In this document: one piece after another, positions 9,394-16,728 of the stretch
Layout: every line of letters begins with the position of its first letter
Position numbering within the stretch: position 1 is the stretch's first letter
DNA from: Methylophilus methylotrophus DSM 46235 = ATCC 53528
Lineage (GTDB): Bacteria > Pseudomonadota > Gammaproteobacteria > Burkholderiales > Methylophilaceae
Assembly (NCBI RefSeq): GCF_000378225.1
Contig: NZ_KB905141.1
Coordinates: 1,007,326-1,071,325 of the forward strand
Direction: 5' to 3'
Length of the DNA: 64,000 nucleotides
The notes under the pieces: model-generated
Databases searched by the model: none
The model's input: only the letters and a program-made list of their open reading frames with translations
What the model was told of the DNA's origin: nothing
Made by a program: the position numbers and the translations under genes

Positions 9394-11100
9394 ATGTCTC
9401 ACACCAGCCGATTTACGCTCAAACCCACCGCAAAGCGCCGTACGACGATAGCGTTCTGGCTGGCATTACTGGCAACCCCGGCCTGGTCGGCCAGCAGCTC
9501 CCCCACCATGACCGCCCCCACGGCTGAATTTGTTTACAAATACCTGCTCGGAGAGGTGGCTGCGCAACGTGGGGAATTCGTACTGGCAGGGCAGCTGTTC
9601 CTGGACTTGGCCAAACAAACGCGCGACCCGTTGCTGGCAGAACGCGCCACACAGGCAGCCACCATTGCGCGCACACCGCAACTCGCCCTGCCCTCGGCAG
9701 AGCTGTGGGCAGAACTGGCACCAGACTCTATCCCGGCAGCCCAAGCCGCCAGCCAACTGCTGATTGCCAATGGCAATCTTAAAAAAGCCGTGCCACAAAT
9801 CCAGAAGGTGCTGGCCAATGACAGCATCCGCCCCAACGCCTTTATGGAACTCAACAGCCTCATGATGCGCGTCACCGACAAAACATCGGTTCTGGAAGCG
9901 GTCCAGCAATTGGCAAAACCTTACCCCAAGCTACCGGAAGCTCACTTTGCCATTTCACAAGCTGCTTATTTTGCCCATAACGAAAAGCTGATGGAGGCGG
10001 AATTAAAAGAAGCTTCAAAATTACGCCCAGGCTGGGAAGCCCCTGCACAAATTCGCGGACAAATGCTCAGCGAGAAAGATCCGCAAAAAGGGATAGCCTT
10101 CTATCATGATTTTTTAAAGACAAACCCTGAGGCTGACCAGATTCGCTTGGCACTGGCACGTGCCTTACTGGTACAAAAAAACACCACCGATGCCAAAGTA
10201 GAATTCACCAAATTGCTGGAGCGTCATCAAAACAATCCTGAAATGAATGTGATTGTCGGCCTGCTGGCTCTGGATGCCAGAGAATACAGCTTTGCTGACC
10301 AGCGTCTGGAGCATGCACTGCAGGTCGGCTTCAAGGAGCCGAACAAAGTATATTTCAACCTGGGCCGTTCTGCGGCAGAGCAAAAGGATGATACCCGCGC
10401 CTTGCAATGGTTCGACAAGATAGGTGAAGGCGAACAATTCCTGGCTGGCCGCCTCGCGGCGGCCAGCATTATAGCGCGCCGTGATGGCATAGATGCAGCC
10501 ATCACCATGCTGGACAATGTAGACGGCCTGACACCAGAACAGCAGGCGCTGGTCATCCAGAACCAGGCATTAATGCTGAACCAGGCCAAACGCAACGATG
10601 AAGCCTATGCCTTGCTGGGCAAGGCTGTGCAAAGCTTTCCCGACAGCCCTGAACTGCTGTATGACTATGCATTGAATGCCGAGCGACAGGGAAAATTTGA
10701 CATCATGGAAGACACCTTGCACAAGGTGATCAAAATGAAACCAGATATGGCGGCCGCCTACAACGCCCTGGGCTATTCTTATGCTGACCGCAACATCAAG
10801 CTCATGGAAGCCAAGAGCCTGATTGAAACCGCCACCAAACTTTCACCGGAAGATCATTACATCATGGATAGCCTGGGCTGGGTCTATTACCGCCTGGGAG
10901 ACCTGTCACGCGCGACAGAAGAGCTGCGCCATGCCTATGCGATACAGCAGGACCCTGAGATTGCTGCCCATCTGGCAGAAGTATTATGGAAACAGGGCCA
11001 GCGCGACGAAGCACAGAAAATCCTGGACCAGGCATTGTCCAGCAATCCGGATAACGAAGTATTGATGGCTACCGCAAAGAAACTGAAGTCTGAGCTTTAA
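9394..11100 (+). CDS. Secreted tetratricopeptide-repeat protein
   Basis: An exported TPR protein of about 568 residues. The signal peptide ends near TPAWSA. At least eight TPR-like helical pairs follow, most clearly in the C-terminal half (AAAYNALGYSYADRN, DHYIMDSLGWVYYRLGD). In betaproteobacteria this TPR gene sits directly before lolB and ispE, as here, suggesting an envelope assembly or scaffolding role, but no function is proven. I chose the ATG at 9394 because AGGA lies 8-9 bases upstream; the longer frame from 9325 adds 23 residues ahead of the signal peptide. The stop codon overlaps the lolB start by one base. Confidence 0.88.
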   Translation: MSHTSRFTLKPTAKRRTTIAFWLALLATPAWSASSSPTMTAPTAEFVYKYLLGEVAAQRGEFVLAGQLFLDLAKQTRDPLLAERATQAATIARTPQLALPSAELWAELAPDSIPAAQAASQLLIANGNLKKAVPQIQKVLANDSIRPNAFMELNSLMMRVTDKTSVLEAVQQLAKPYPKLPEAHFAISQAAYFAHNEKLMEAELKEASKLRPGWEAPAQIRGQMLSEKDPQKGIAFYHDFLKTNPEADQIRLALARALLVQKNTTDAKVEFTKLLERHQNNPEMNVIVGLLALDAREYSFADQRLEHALQVGFKEPNKVYFNLGRSAAEQKDDTRALQWFDKIGEGEQFLAGRLAAASIIARRDGIDAAITMLDNVDGLTPEQQALVIQNQALMLNQAKRNDEAYALLGKAVQSFPDSPELLYDYALNAERQGKFDIMEDTLHKVIKMKPDMAAAYNALGYSYADRNIKLMEAKSLIETATKLSPEDHYIMDSLGWVYYRLGDLSRATEELRHAYAIQQDPEIAAHLAEVLWKQGQRDEAQKILDQALSSNPDNEVLMATAKKLKSEL

Positions 11101-11732
11101 TGCCGTCGATACCGATACAGTGGAGGCTGCCTTCCGGCGGCCAGGTCATTGCCGGGATGCTAGGGTTCATTCTGGCTAGCTGTGCTTCTCTGCCCGCTCC
11201 CACCACCCAAACCACGGCCAGTAAGGCATCGCAGCAGCGTACCCAGCGGCTGCAGGAGGTCAAGGACTTTAGCCTGGAAGCCAAAATGGCCGTGCAATAT
11301 GCAGGCAAGGGCTATACGGCGCGCATGGAATGGCAGCATAAGGCCCAAGAAGACACCATGCGGATTTTCAGCCCACTTGGACAGCAAGTGGCCCTGATTC
11401 ACCGCACACCGCATGCCGTCACGCTGACCGACCAGAGCGGCAAGGAACATGAAGCGGCTGATGTGGCCAGCCTGACTGAACGCCTGCTGGGCTGGCGTCT
11501 GCCATTGGCAGGCCTCAGCCAGTGGATACTGGGCATTCCACACCCGGCCAGCCCCTTTGAGGCAAATTATCTGGAAAACGGCACGCCCGCCAGCCTGTTG
11601 CAGGATCAATGGCAAATTAATTACGGCGATTACCAGCAGACAGCACTGAATGGGGCATTGGAGCAGCTGCCTTACACTACGCGCCTGCAGCAGCAGGATG
11701 TGCGCCTCAAACTGGTGATTCAACACTGGTAA
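11100..11732 (+). CDS. lolB: Outer-membrane lipoprotein receptor LolB
   Basis: LolB, the outer-membrane lipoprotein that takes lipoproteins from periplasmic LolA and inserts them into the inner leaflet. At 210 residues it is normal length. The lipobox LASC places the lipidated cysteine at residue 28. Family features are VKDFSLEAKMAV, the hydrophobic MRIFSPLGQQVALI region and LPLAGLSQWILG. The ATG overlaps the preceding TPR stop (TAATG), so translation is probably coupled. In most relatives ispE follows immediately; here a carbonic-anhydrase-like gene intervenes. Confidence 0.93.
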   Translation: MPSIPIQWRLPSGGQVIAGMLGFILASCASLPAPTTQTTASKASQQRTQRLQEVKDFSLEAKMAVQYAGKGYTARMEWQHKAQEDTMRIFSPLGQQVALIHRTPHAVTLTDQSGKEHEAADVASLTERLLGWRLPLAGLSQWILGIPHPASPFEANYLENGTPASLLQDQWQINYGDYQQTALNGALEQLPYTTRLQQQDVRLKLVIQHW

Positions 11733-11757
11733 ACAAGCCTTAGACTGCCGTGTTTTC

Positions 11758-11791
11758 CGTCATGCGCTGATTAAAGATTCAGCGCATGACG
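11758..11791. repeat. Perfect 13-bp inverted repeat before carbonic-anhydrase-like gene
   Basis: CGTCATGCGCTGA (11758-11770) and its exact complement (11779-11791) around an 8-base loop. No T-run follows, so it may be an operator or RNA hairpin rather than a classical terminator. It ends 15 bases before the next ATG. Confidence 0.7.
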
Positions 11792-11805
11792 TCGATAATG
11801 GCTGT

Positions 11806-13233
11806 ATGAGCTGTTATCTGTTTACCCCTACTTACTATCGCATCTGGCTGGCCTGCAGCTTATGGCTGGTGCTATGCCTTGCGCCTGGTCACAGCCAGGC
11901 ATCCCAGTGGTTGTCGATCAAGAAAACAGACCACAACCAGCTTATGATAGACAAGCAATCCCTGCTGGAGGAAAAACCTTATATCAAAGCCTGGGTCAAG
12001 GTAGATTACAGCACGCCGCAGAAAAATGTGGAATCCGTTGACCGCGTCTATAACCACGCCAAAGCCTTATGGTATTTTGATTGCGACAAACGCAAGGCAG
12101 CCACCATTCAGGTGTTCCAGTACGAAGATGATGAGCTCGTCTACTCAGCCGGCACCACGGCCAAGCAGGCAGACTTTATTGAGCCCTTGCCTGAGTCCGA
12201 AGTAGAGGTTGCCCAGCAATACGTGTGCAAATGGCAAGCCAAAGAAAAACAGCGCCAGGAAGCTGCCGCGAGACGCGCCGCTAATCCTGTCGTCCCCGCT
12301 GTGGCCAGCAGCAAAGACAAACCCGCAGCCCCTGATAGCGTTGCCGAACCTGCTCCTGCTGCCACTGACAATGCAAAGCCGCAGGAAAAACCTGCCGCAG
12401 AAAACAAACCTGCAGAGACAAAAACAGCCGAGGCTAAACCGCCTGCAACAAAACCGGCCTCAGATAAAACCACTACAGGCAAGCCAGACTCCGCCAGCAA
12501 AACAGACAAGGGCGCTGCGGATAAGGAAAAAGACAAACAGTCTAAAAAAGATAAGACTAATGATCCATCCTGGGCCTATAGCGGCCCGCACGGACCGGAC
12601 AAATGGGGCAGCCTGAATCCTGACTTTGCGGTATGTAATGCAGGCAGCCAGCAATCTCCGATCAATATCGACAACACGATTACGGCTGCGCTCAAACCGC
12701 TCAAGCGCTTACAAAAGTTCCCGCTGAAAAATATAGCCCTGAAGGATCATAGCCTGATCCTGGATGCCGGGACTGGCAACATGATGGTGCTGGACCAGAA
12801 ACCCTACCAACTTAAATATATCAGCGTGCACGTGCCCAGCGAACATCAAATCAAGCAAAAGTCCTATGCTGCAGAGTTGCATATGGTGCATGAAGATAAA
12901 ACCGGCCATCGCGTGATCATTGCGGTCATGCTGGAAGAAGGCAATGCAAACCCAGCCTTTGAGAAACTGCTTGGCAGCGTGCCCAAGGAAAAAGAGCAGA
13001 GCAAACCGCTGGCGATACGTGTTACACCGGGTGACCTAATGCCGACCAAACCTGCCTATTACCGTTACAGCGGCTCATTGACAGCCCCTCCTTGTACAGA
13101 AGGTGTACAGTGGGTGATCATGAAAGAACCGCTCAAAATTTCCAAGTTCCAGCTGGGCAGTTTGCAGCAAGCCATAAGCGAGCCTAACCAGCGCCCGTTG
13201 CAAGATGGCCAGGGCCGCATGATCCTGGAGTAA
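11806..13233 (+). CDS. Alpha-carbonic-anhydrase-like exported protein, one zinc ligand lost
   Basis: A 475-residue exported protein in three parts: an N-terminal domain resembling the surface-adhesin protein E-like domain (about 30-150), a Lys/Ala/Pro-rich linker (about 155-250), and a C-terminal alpha-carbonic anhydrase domain (about 260-475). The anhydrase part shows QQSPINI, PSEHQI, AAELHMVH and SLTAPPCTEGVQW, plus the usual cysteine pair (AVCNAG, PPCTEG). However, where the family has F-H-F-H supplying zinc ligands 1 and 2, this protein reads I-S-V-H: Ser340 replaces the first histidine, while His342 and His359 remain. Catalysis is therefore doubtful. It may act as a binding or structural wall-associated protein. 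It is inserted between lolB and ispE. Confidence 0.85.
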   Translation: MSCYLFTPTYYRIWLACSLWLVLCLAPGHSQASQWLSIKKTDHNQLMIDKQSLLEEKPYIKAWVKVDYSTPQKNVESVDRVYNHAKALWYFDCDKRKAATIQVFQYEDDELVYSAGTTAKQADFIEPLPESEVEVAQQYVCKWQAKEKQRQEAAARRAANPVVPAVASSKDKPAAPDSVAEPAPAATDNAKPQEKPAAENKPAETKTAEAKPPATKPASDKTTTGKPDSASKTDKGAADKEKDKQSKKDKTNDPSWAYSGPHGPDKWGSLNPDFAVCNAGSQQSPINIDNTITAALKPLKRLQKFPLKNIALKDHSLILDAGTGNMMVLDQKPYQLKYISVHVPSEHQIKQKSYAAELHMVHEDKTGHRVIIAVMLEEGNANPAFEKLLGSVPKEKEQSKPLAIRVTPGDLMPTKPAYYRYSGSLTAPPCTEGVQWVIMKEPLKISKFQLGSLQQAISEPNQRPLQDGQGRMILE

Positions 13234-13247
13234 ATCTTCACTCGAAC

Positions 13248-13276
13248 AAGCATGCCTGAAATATTCAGGCATGCTT
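13248..13276. terminator. Hairpin terminator candidate before ispE
   Basis: Perfect 13-bp stem AAGCATGCCTGAA / TTCAGGCATGCTT with loop ATA. The T-tract is very short, so termination may be weak and ispE may also receive read-through. Confidence 0.7.
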
Positions 13277-13289
13277 TACAATAGCGGCC

Positions 13290-14189
13290 ATGGCATTCAT
13301 TACCTACCCTGCGCCCTGTAAAATCAACCTGTTCCTGCATATTACCGGTCAGCGCCCTGACGGCTACCACACCCTGCAAAGCCTTTTTCTGTTGTTGGAC
13401 CACGGTGACGAAGTGCGCATACGCGTGCGCGAAGATGGGCAACTCGTGCATAGGAACCCGTTAGCCGGTGTGCCGCCAGAAAAAGATCTCACCATCCGCG
13501 CCGCCCGCGCATTGCAACAAGCCAGCGGCTGTACGCTGGGTGCCGACATCTATTGCGACAAGCGGGTCCCCATGGGCGGGGGTCTCGGGGGTGGCAGCTC
13601 AGACGCTGCCACGGTACTGATGGCGCTCAACCAGCAATGGCAACTGGGCTACTCCAGACAACAACTAATGACTATTGGCCTAAGCCTGGGGGCAGATGTG
13701 CCCGTGTTTATTTTTGGCCAGCCTGCCTGGGCAGAAGGTGTAGGAGAGCAATTGGCGGCGGTTGCCCTGCCCTCTTCCATGCTTGAAAAATACTATGTTG
13801 TCATCACGCCGCAAGTAGAAGTGCCGACAGCACAAATTTTTGCGCACCAAGCATTGACAAGAGACTCGAAACCATTGAGAATAGCGGACTTTTCAAACGG
13901 CGCTAATTCCGGCGCGTTCTGGCAACAAGCCAGGAACGATATGGAAGCGGTTGTTTGTATGCTTTATCCTCAAGTCGGCAAAACGTTGGCCTGGTTAAAA
14001 CAATACGGCGATGCCCGTATGAGTGGTTCCGGTGCTTCTGTGTTTGTTGCCGTGGATAGTGCAGCAAAAGCGGATGAATTGATTGCAAATCGACCAGAAA
14101 ACACTTCTGGTTTTTGGGCAAAAGGGTTAGAATACCATCCGCTTTTTGCTTCGGTTGCTGATGGTGACCAAGCCACACAACAAGTGTGA
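13290..14189 (+). CDS. ispE: 4-diphosphocytidyl-2-C-methyl-D-erythritol kinase
   Basis: IspE phosphorylates CDP-methylerythritol in the non-mevalonate isoprenoid pathway. The 299-residue protein shows [21 protein letters not shown] at the start, the GHMP-kinase ATP loop [14 protein letters not shown], and the late motif [10 protein letters not shown]. The start ATG has no strong ribosome site, but this N-terminus is the family norm. It is followed after 14 bases by tRNA-Gln and then prs, the usual betaproteobacterial order. Confidence 0.97.
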   Translation: MAFITYPAPCKINLFLHITGQRPDGYHTLQSLFLLLDHGDEVRIRVREDGQLVHRNPLAGVPPEKDLTIRAARALQQASGCTLGADIYCDKRVPMGGGLGGGSSDAATVLMALNQQWQLGYSRQQLMTIGLSLGADVPVFIFGQPAWAEGVGEQLAAVALPSSMLEKYYVVITPQVEVPTAQIFAHQALTRDSKPLRIADFSNGANSGAFWQQARNDMEAVVCMLYPQVGKTLAWLKQYGDARMSGSGASVFVAVDSAAKADELIANRPENTSGFWAKGLEYHPLFASVADGDQATQQV

Positions 14190-14203
14190 TAAAGACAAGT
14201 TTT

Positions 14204-14280
14204 TGGGGAGTCGCCAAGCTGGTTAAGGCACCGGATTTTGATTCCGGCATGCGAAGGTTCGAATCCTTCCTCCTCAGCCA
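14204..14280 (+). tRNA. tRNA-Gln (anticodon TTG)
   Basis: A 77-base cloverleaf with encoded CCA. The acceptor TGGGGAG pairs with CTCCTCA (one G-U), the anticodon loop is TTTTGAT with TTG at 14238-14240, and the T-arm is AAGG-TTCGAAT-CCTT. It starts 14 bases after ispE and is probably processed from the ispE transcript. Confidence 0.97.
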
Positions 14281-14285
14281 AACAT

Positions 14286-14325
14286 AAGCGTGTAGATTTG
14301 ACGATTTACACGCTTAAATTTTTTA
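14286..14325 (+). terminator. Terminator or attenuator between tRNA-Gln and prs
   Basis: A 12-bp stem including one G-U pair (AAGCGTGTA... / ...TACACGCTT, 14286-14315) followed by an A/T tract with six consecutive T. Confidence 0.8.
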
Positions 14326-14390
14326 TAGATTCCAGCCACAGGCATGGTTTCAGGTTTCAAGACATCGTCATCGCTAAAAAGGGTACAACG

Positions 14391-15341
14391 TTGAGTAACG
14401 CCAACATGATGGTATTTACCGGCAATGCCAATCCGGTACTGGCACAAGAAGTTGCCAAGCATTTGGGCATTGAACTAGGGCGTGCGGATGTTGGCCGTTT
14501 TTCTGACGGTGAAATCATGCTGGAACTACTGGAAAATGTGCGTGGCCGCGACGTGTTTGTGTTGCAGTCCACCAGCTACCCCACCAATGACAGCCTGATG
14601 GAAGTCATGGTCATGGTGGATGCGCTGCGTCGCTCCTCGGCAGGTCGTATCACCGCAGCGATCCCCTACCTGGGTTACTCGCGCCAGGACAGACGTCCGC
14701 GTTCAGCCCGGGTGGCAATTACCGCTAAAGTGGTGGCCAACATGCTGACCAGCGTGGGCGTGAACCGCTTGCTGACCATGGACTTGCACTCTGACCAGAT
14801 TCAGGGTTTCTTTGACATCCCGGTCGACAACATTTATGCAACGCCAATCTTGCTGGATGACCTGGCAAAGCAAGGTCACGAAAACCTGGTGGTGGTTTCA
14901 CCAGATGTTGGCGGTGTAGTACGTGCGCGTGCCGCTGCCAAGCAATTGAATGCCGACCTGGCCATTATCGACAAACGGCGCCCGAAAGCGAACGTGGCCA
15001 AGGTGATGAATATTATTGGTGAGGTTGAAGGCCGTACCTGCGTCATCATGGATGACATGGTTGATACTGCCAACACCTTGTGTGAAGCGGCTGCCGCCTT
15101 GAAAGACCGTGGCGCGACCAAAGTCGTCGCCTATGCCACACACCCGGTATTATCCGGCGGCGCTGGTGAGCGGATTACCGCCTCCGCGCTGGATGAGCTA
15201 GTGGTCACCAACACCATTGCATTGAACGCTGGCGCCAAGGCCTGCAGCAAAATCCGCCAACTGAGTGCGGCACCATTGCTGGCAGAGACCATCAAGCGTA
15301 TCAGCCAGGAAGAATCAGTGTCTTCCTTATTTATGGATTAA
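14391..15341 (+). CDS. prs: Ribose-phosphate pyrophosphokinase
   Basis: Makes PRPP from ribose 5-phosphate and ATP for nucleotide, histidine and tryptophan synthesis. From the TTG at 14391 the protein is 316 residues, the family norm, beginning (M)[20 protein letters not shown] lies 9-11 bases upstream (AAAAAGGGTACAACG). An in-frame ATG at 14238 would lie inside tRNA-Gln and is excluded. Diagnostic motifs are [15 protein letters not shown], the active-site loop KRRPKAN and the PRPP-binding loop [12 protein letters not shown]. It lies between tRNA-Gln and rplY as in related bacteria. Confidence 0.96.
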   Translation: MSNANMMVFTGNANPVLAQEVAKHLGIELGRADVGRFSDGEIMLELLENVRGRDVFVLQSTSYPTNDSLMEVMVMVDALRRSSAGRITAAIPYLGYSRQDRRPRSARVAITAKVVANMLTSVGVNRLLTMDLHSDQIQGFFDIPVDNIYATPILLDDLAKQGHENLVVVSPDVGGVVRARAAAKQLNADLAIIDKRRPKANVAKVMNIIGEVEGRTCVIMDDMVDTANTLCEAAAALKDRGATKVVAYATHPVLSGGAGERITASALDELVVTNTIALNAGAKACSKIRQLSAAPLLAETIKRISQEESVSSLFMD

Positions 15342-15361
15342 TGGATTTGTGATTTTTTGTG

Positions 15362-15390
15362 CTGCAAGCTGGTCGCGGCTTGCAGTTTTT
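15362..15390 (+). terminator. Intrinsic terminator after prs
   Basis: Stem CTGCAAGC / GCTTGCAG with an 8-base loop followed by TTTTT. Confidence 0.85.
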
Positions 15391-15431
15391 AGTGCAGTAC
15401 CGCCATTTATGGCGTTTTTAGGAGCCTCAAC

Positions 15432-16043
15432 ATGAGTATCGAAATTAAAGCCGTCAAACGTGACGTAAAAGGTACGGGTGCGAGCCGCCGCCTGCGTCGC
15501 GCCGGTAGCGTGCCAGGTGTTGTATACGGTGGTGACCAAGCCGCTGTGTCTATCGAGCTTAACCACAAAGAACTGTTCATGGAATTCCGCCATGAAGCAT
15601 TCCACGCCTCTATCCTGAGCCTGGTGCTGGATGGCAAGGCAGAAAGCGTTCTGTTGCGTGACTATCAGCTGCACCCAGTGCGCAACACGATTCAGCACAT
15701 CGATTTCCAGCGCGTTTCCGCGACTGAGAAAATCCACGTAAAAGTGCCTTTCCACTTCACAAATGAAGATGTGGCACCTGGCGTGAAAACAGGCGGTGGT
15801 AGCATCTCCCACATCCAGACTGAAGCGGACATCAGCTGCCTGGCGAAAGACCTGCCAGAATTCATCGAAGTAGACCTGGGCAAACTGGAAGCTGGCCACT
15901 CTATCCACCTGTCTGAAATCAAACTGCCAAAAGGCGTTGAGTTCGTACAGTTGGCTCACAACGATGACGCGGCTGTCGCGACCATCCTGAAACCACGTGG
16001 TGGCAGTGACGAAGCAGCTGAAGAAACACCAGCGGCTGAATAA
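15432..16043 (+). CDS. rplY: 50S ribosomal protein L25 (CTC form)
   Basis: Binds 5S rRNA. The 203-residue length indicates the long CTC/TL5 form with an N-terminal L25 domain (about 1-92) and a C-terminal beta-barrel domain, followed by an acidic, alanine-rich tail (EAAEETPAAE). Recognisable parts are RDVKGTGASRRLRRAGSVPG and YGGDQAAVSIELNHKEL. GGAG lies 8 bases before the ATG. Located between prs and pth, the common order. Confidence 0.95.
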   Translation: MSIEIKAVKRDVKGTGASRRLRRAGSVPGVVYGGDQAAVSIELNHKELFMEFRHEAFHASILSLVLDGKAESVLLRDYQLHPVRNTIQHIDFQRVSATEKIHVKVPFHFTNEDVAPGVKTGGGSISHIQTEADISCLAKDLPEFIEVDLGKLEAGHSIHLSEIKLPKGVEFVQLAHNDDAAVATILKPRGGSDEAAEETPAAE

Positions 16044-16072
16044 TCGGCTGACTCAGCGAAAACCGCTACAAT

Positions 16073-16102
16073 AAACGCGCACTCTTGGGTGCGCGTTTTT
16101 TC
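16073..16102 (+). terminator. Intrinsic terminator after rplY
   Basis: 10-bp stem AAACGCGCAC / GTGCGCGTTT, loop TCTTGG, followed by a T-run. Confidence 0.9.
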
Positions 16103-16125
16103 TTTGTCTGAATGATAAATACACC

Positions 16126-16698
16126 ATGACCGGTATCAAATTGATTGTAGGGCTGGGCAATCCCGGCGACAAATACACCATGACGCGCCATAACGCAGGC
16201 TTCTGGTTTGTGGATCTACTGGCGCAACAATCCGGCAGTCGTCTGGCCGCCGAAGCCAAGTTGTTTGGCATCGCTGGCAAGTGGCAGCCCCATAGTGACA
16301 AATGGCTACTCAAACCCACCACATTTATGAATGCCAGCGGCAAGTCAGTGGCGGCGATCGCCAATTACTACAAAATCCAGCCTGCCGAAATCCTAGTGGT
16401 CCATGACGAACTGGATTTACCTGCCGGCCAGGCCAAACTTAAATTCGGTGGCGGCCATGGCGGCCATAATGGCCTGCGCGATATCCATGCCGCATTGGGC
16501 ACCGCAGATTACTGGCGCTTGCGCCTTGGCATCGGCCATCCTGGCAACAAGGCAGAAGTCGCAAACTTTGTCTTGAAAGCCGCAGGCAAGGATGAGCAAC
16601 AAGCGATAGACGACAGCATCATCAAGGCGACCACTGTCAGTGAGCTACTGGCTCAGGGCCAGTTTGAAAAAGCCATGCTGCAACTGCACAGCAAATAA
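16126..16698 (+). CDS. pth: Peptidyl-tRNA hydrolase
   Basis: Releases peptides from peptidyl-tRNA that drops off stalled ribosomes. The 190-residue protein has the family signature IKLIVGLGNPGDKYTMTRHNAG, in which His20-type catalytic residue is present (RHNAGF), then FMNASGKSV, the DLPAG region (HDELDLPAG) and GGHGGHNGLRDI. It stands alone between the rplY terminator and a convergent c-di-GMP gene. Confidence 0.97.
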   Translation: MTGIKLIVGLGNPGDKYTMTRHNAGFWFVDLLAQQSGSRLAAEAKLFGIAGKWQPHSDKWLLKPTTFMNASGKSVAAIANYYKIQPAEILVVHDELDLPAGQAKLKFGGGHGGHNGLRDIHAALGTADYWRLRLGIGHPGNKAEVANFVLKAAGKDEQQAIDDSIIKATTVSELLAQGQFEKAMLQLHSK

Positions 16699-16720
16699 AA
16701 AGGGCGCGATTGCGCCCTTT
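16699..16720. terminator. Bidirectional terminator, pth / GGDEF-EAL gene
   Basis: Stem AAAGGGCGC / GCGCCCTTT with loop GATT between two convergent genes. Confidence 0.85.
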
Positions 16721-16728
16721 GGCTTGAG

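Noticed and set aside
14238-14390. Long N-terminal extension of prs
   Set aside because: It begins inside tRNA-Gln and crosses a terminator-like hairpin; family length and ribosome site support the TTG at 14391.
15327-15959. 210-codon leftward open frame
   Set aside because: Antisense to rplY; no motif.
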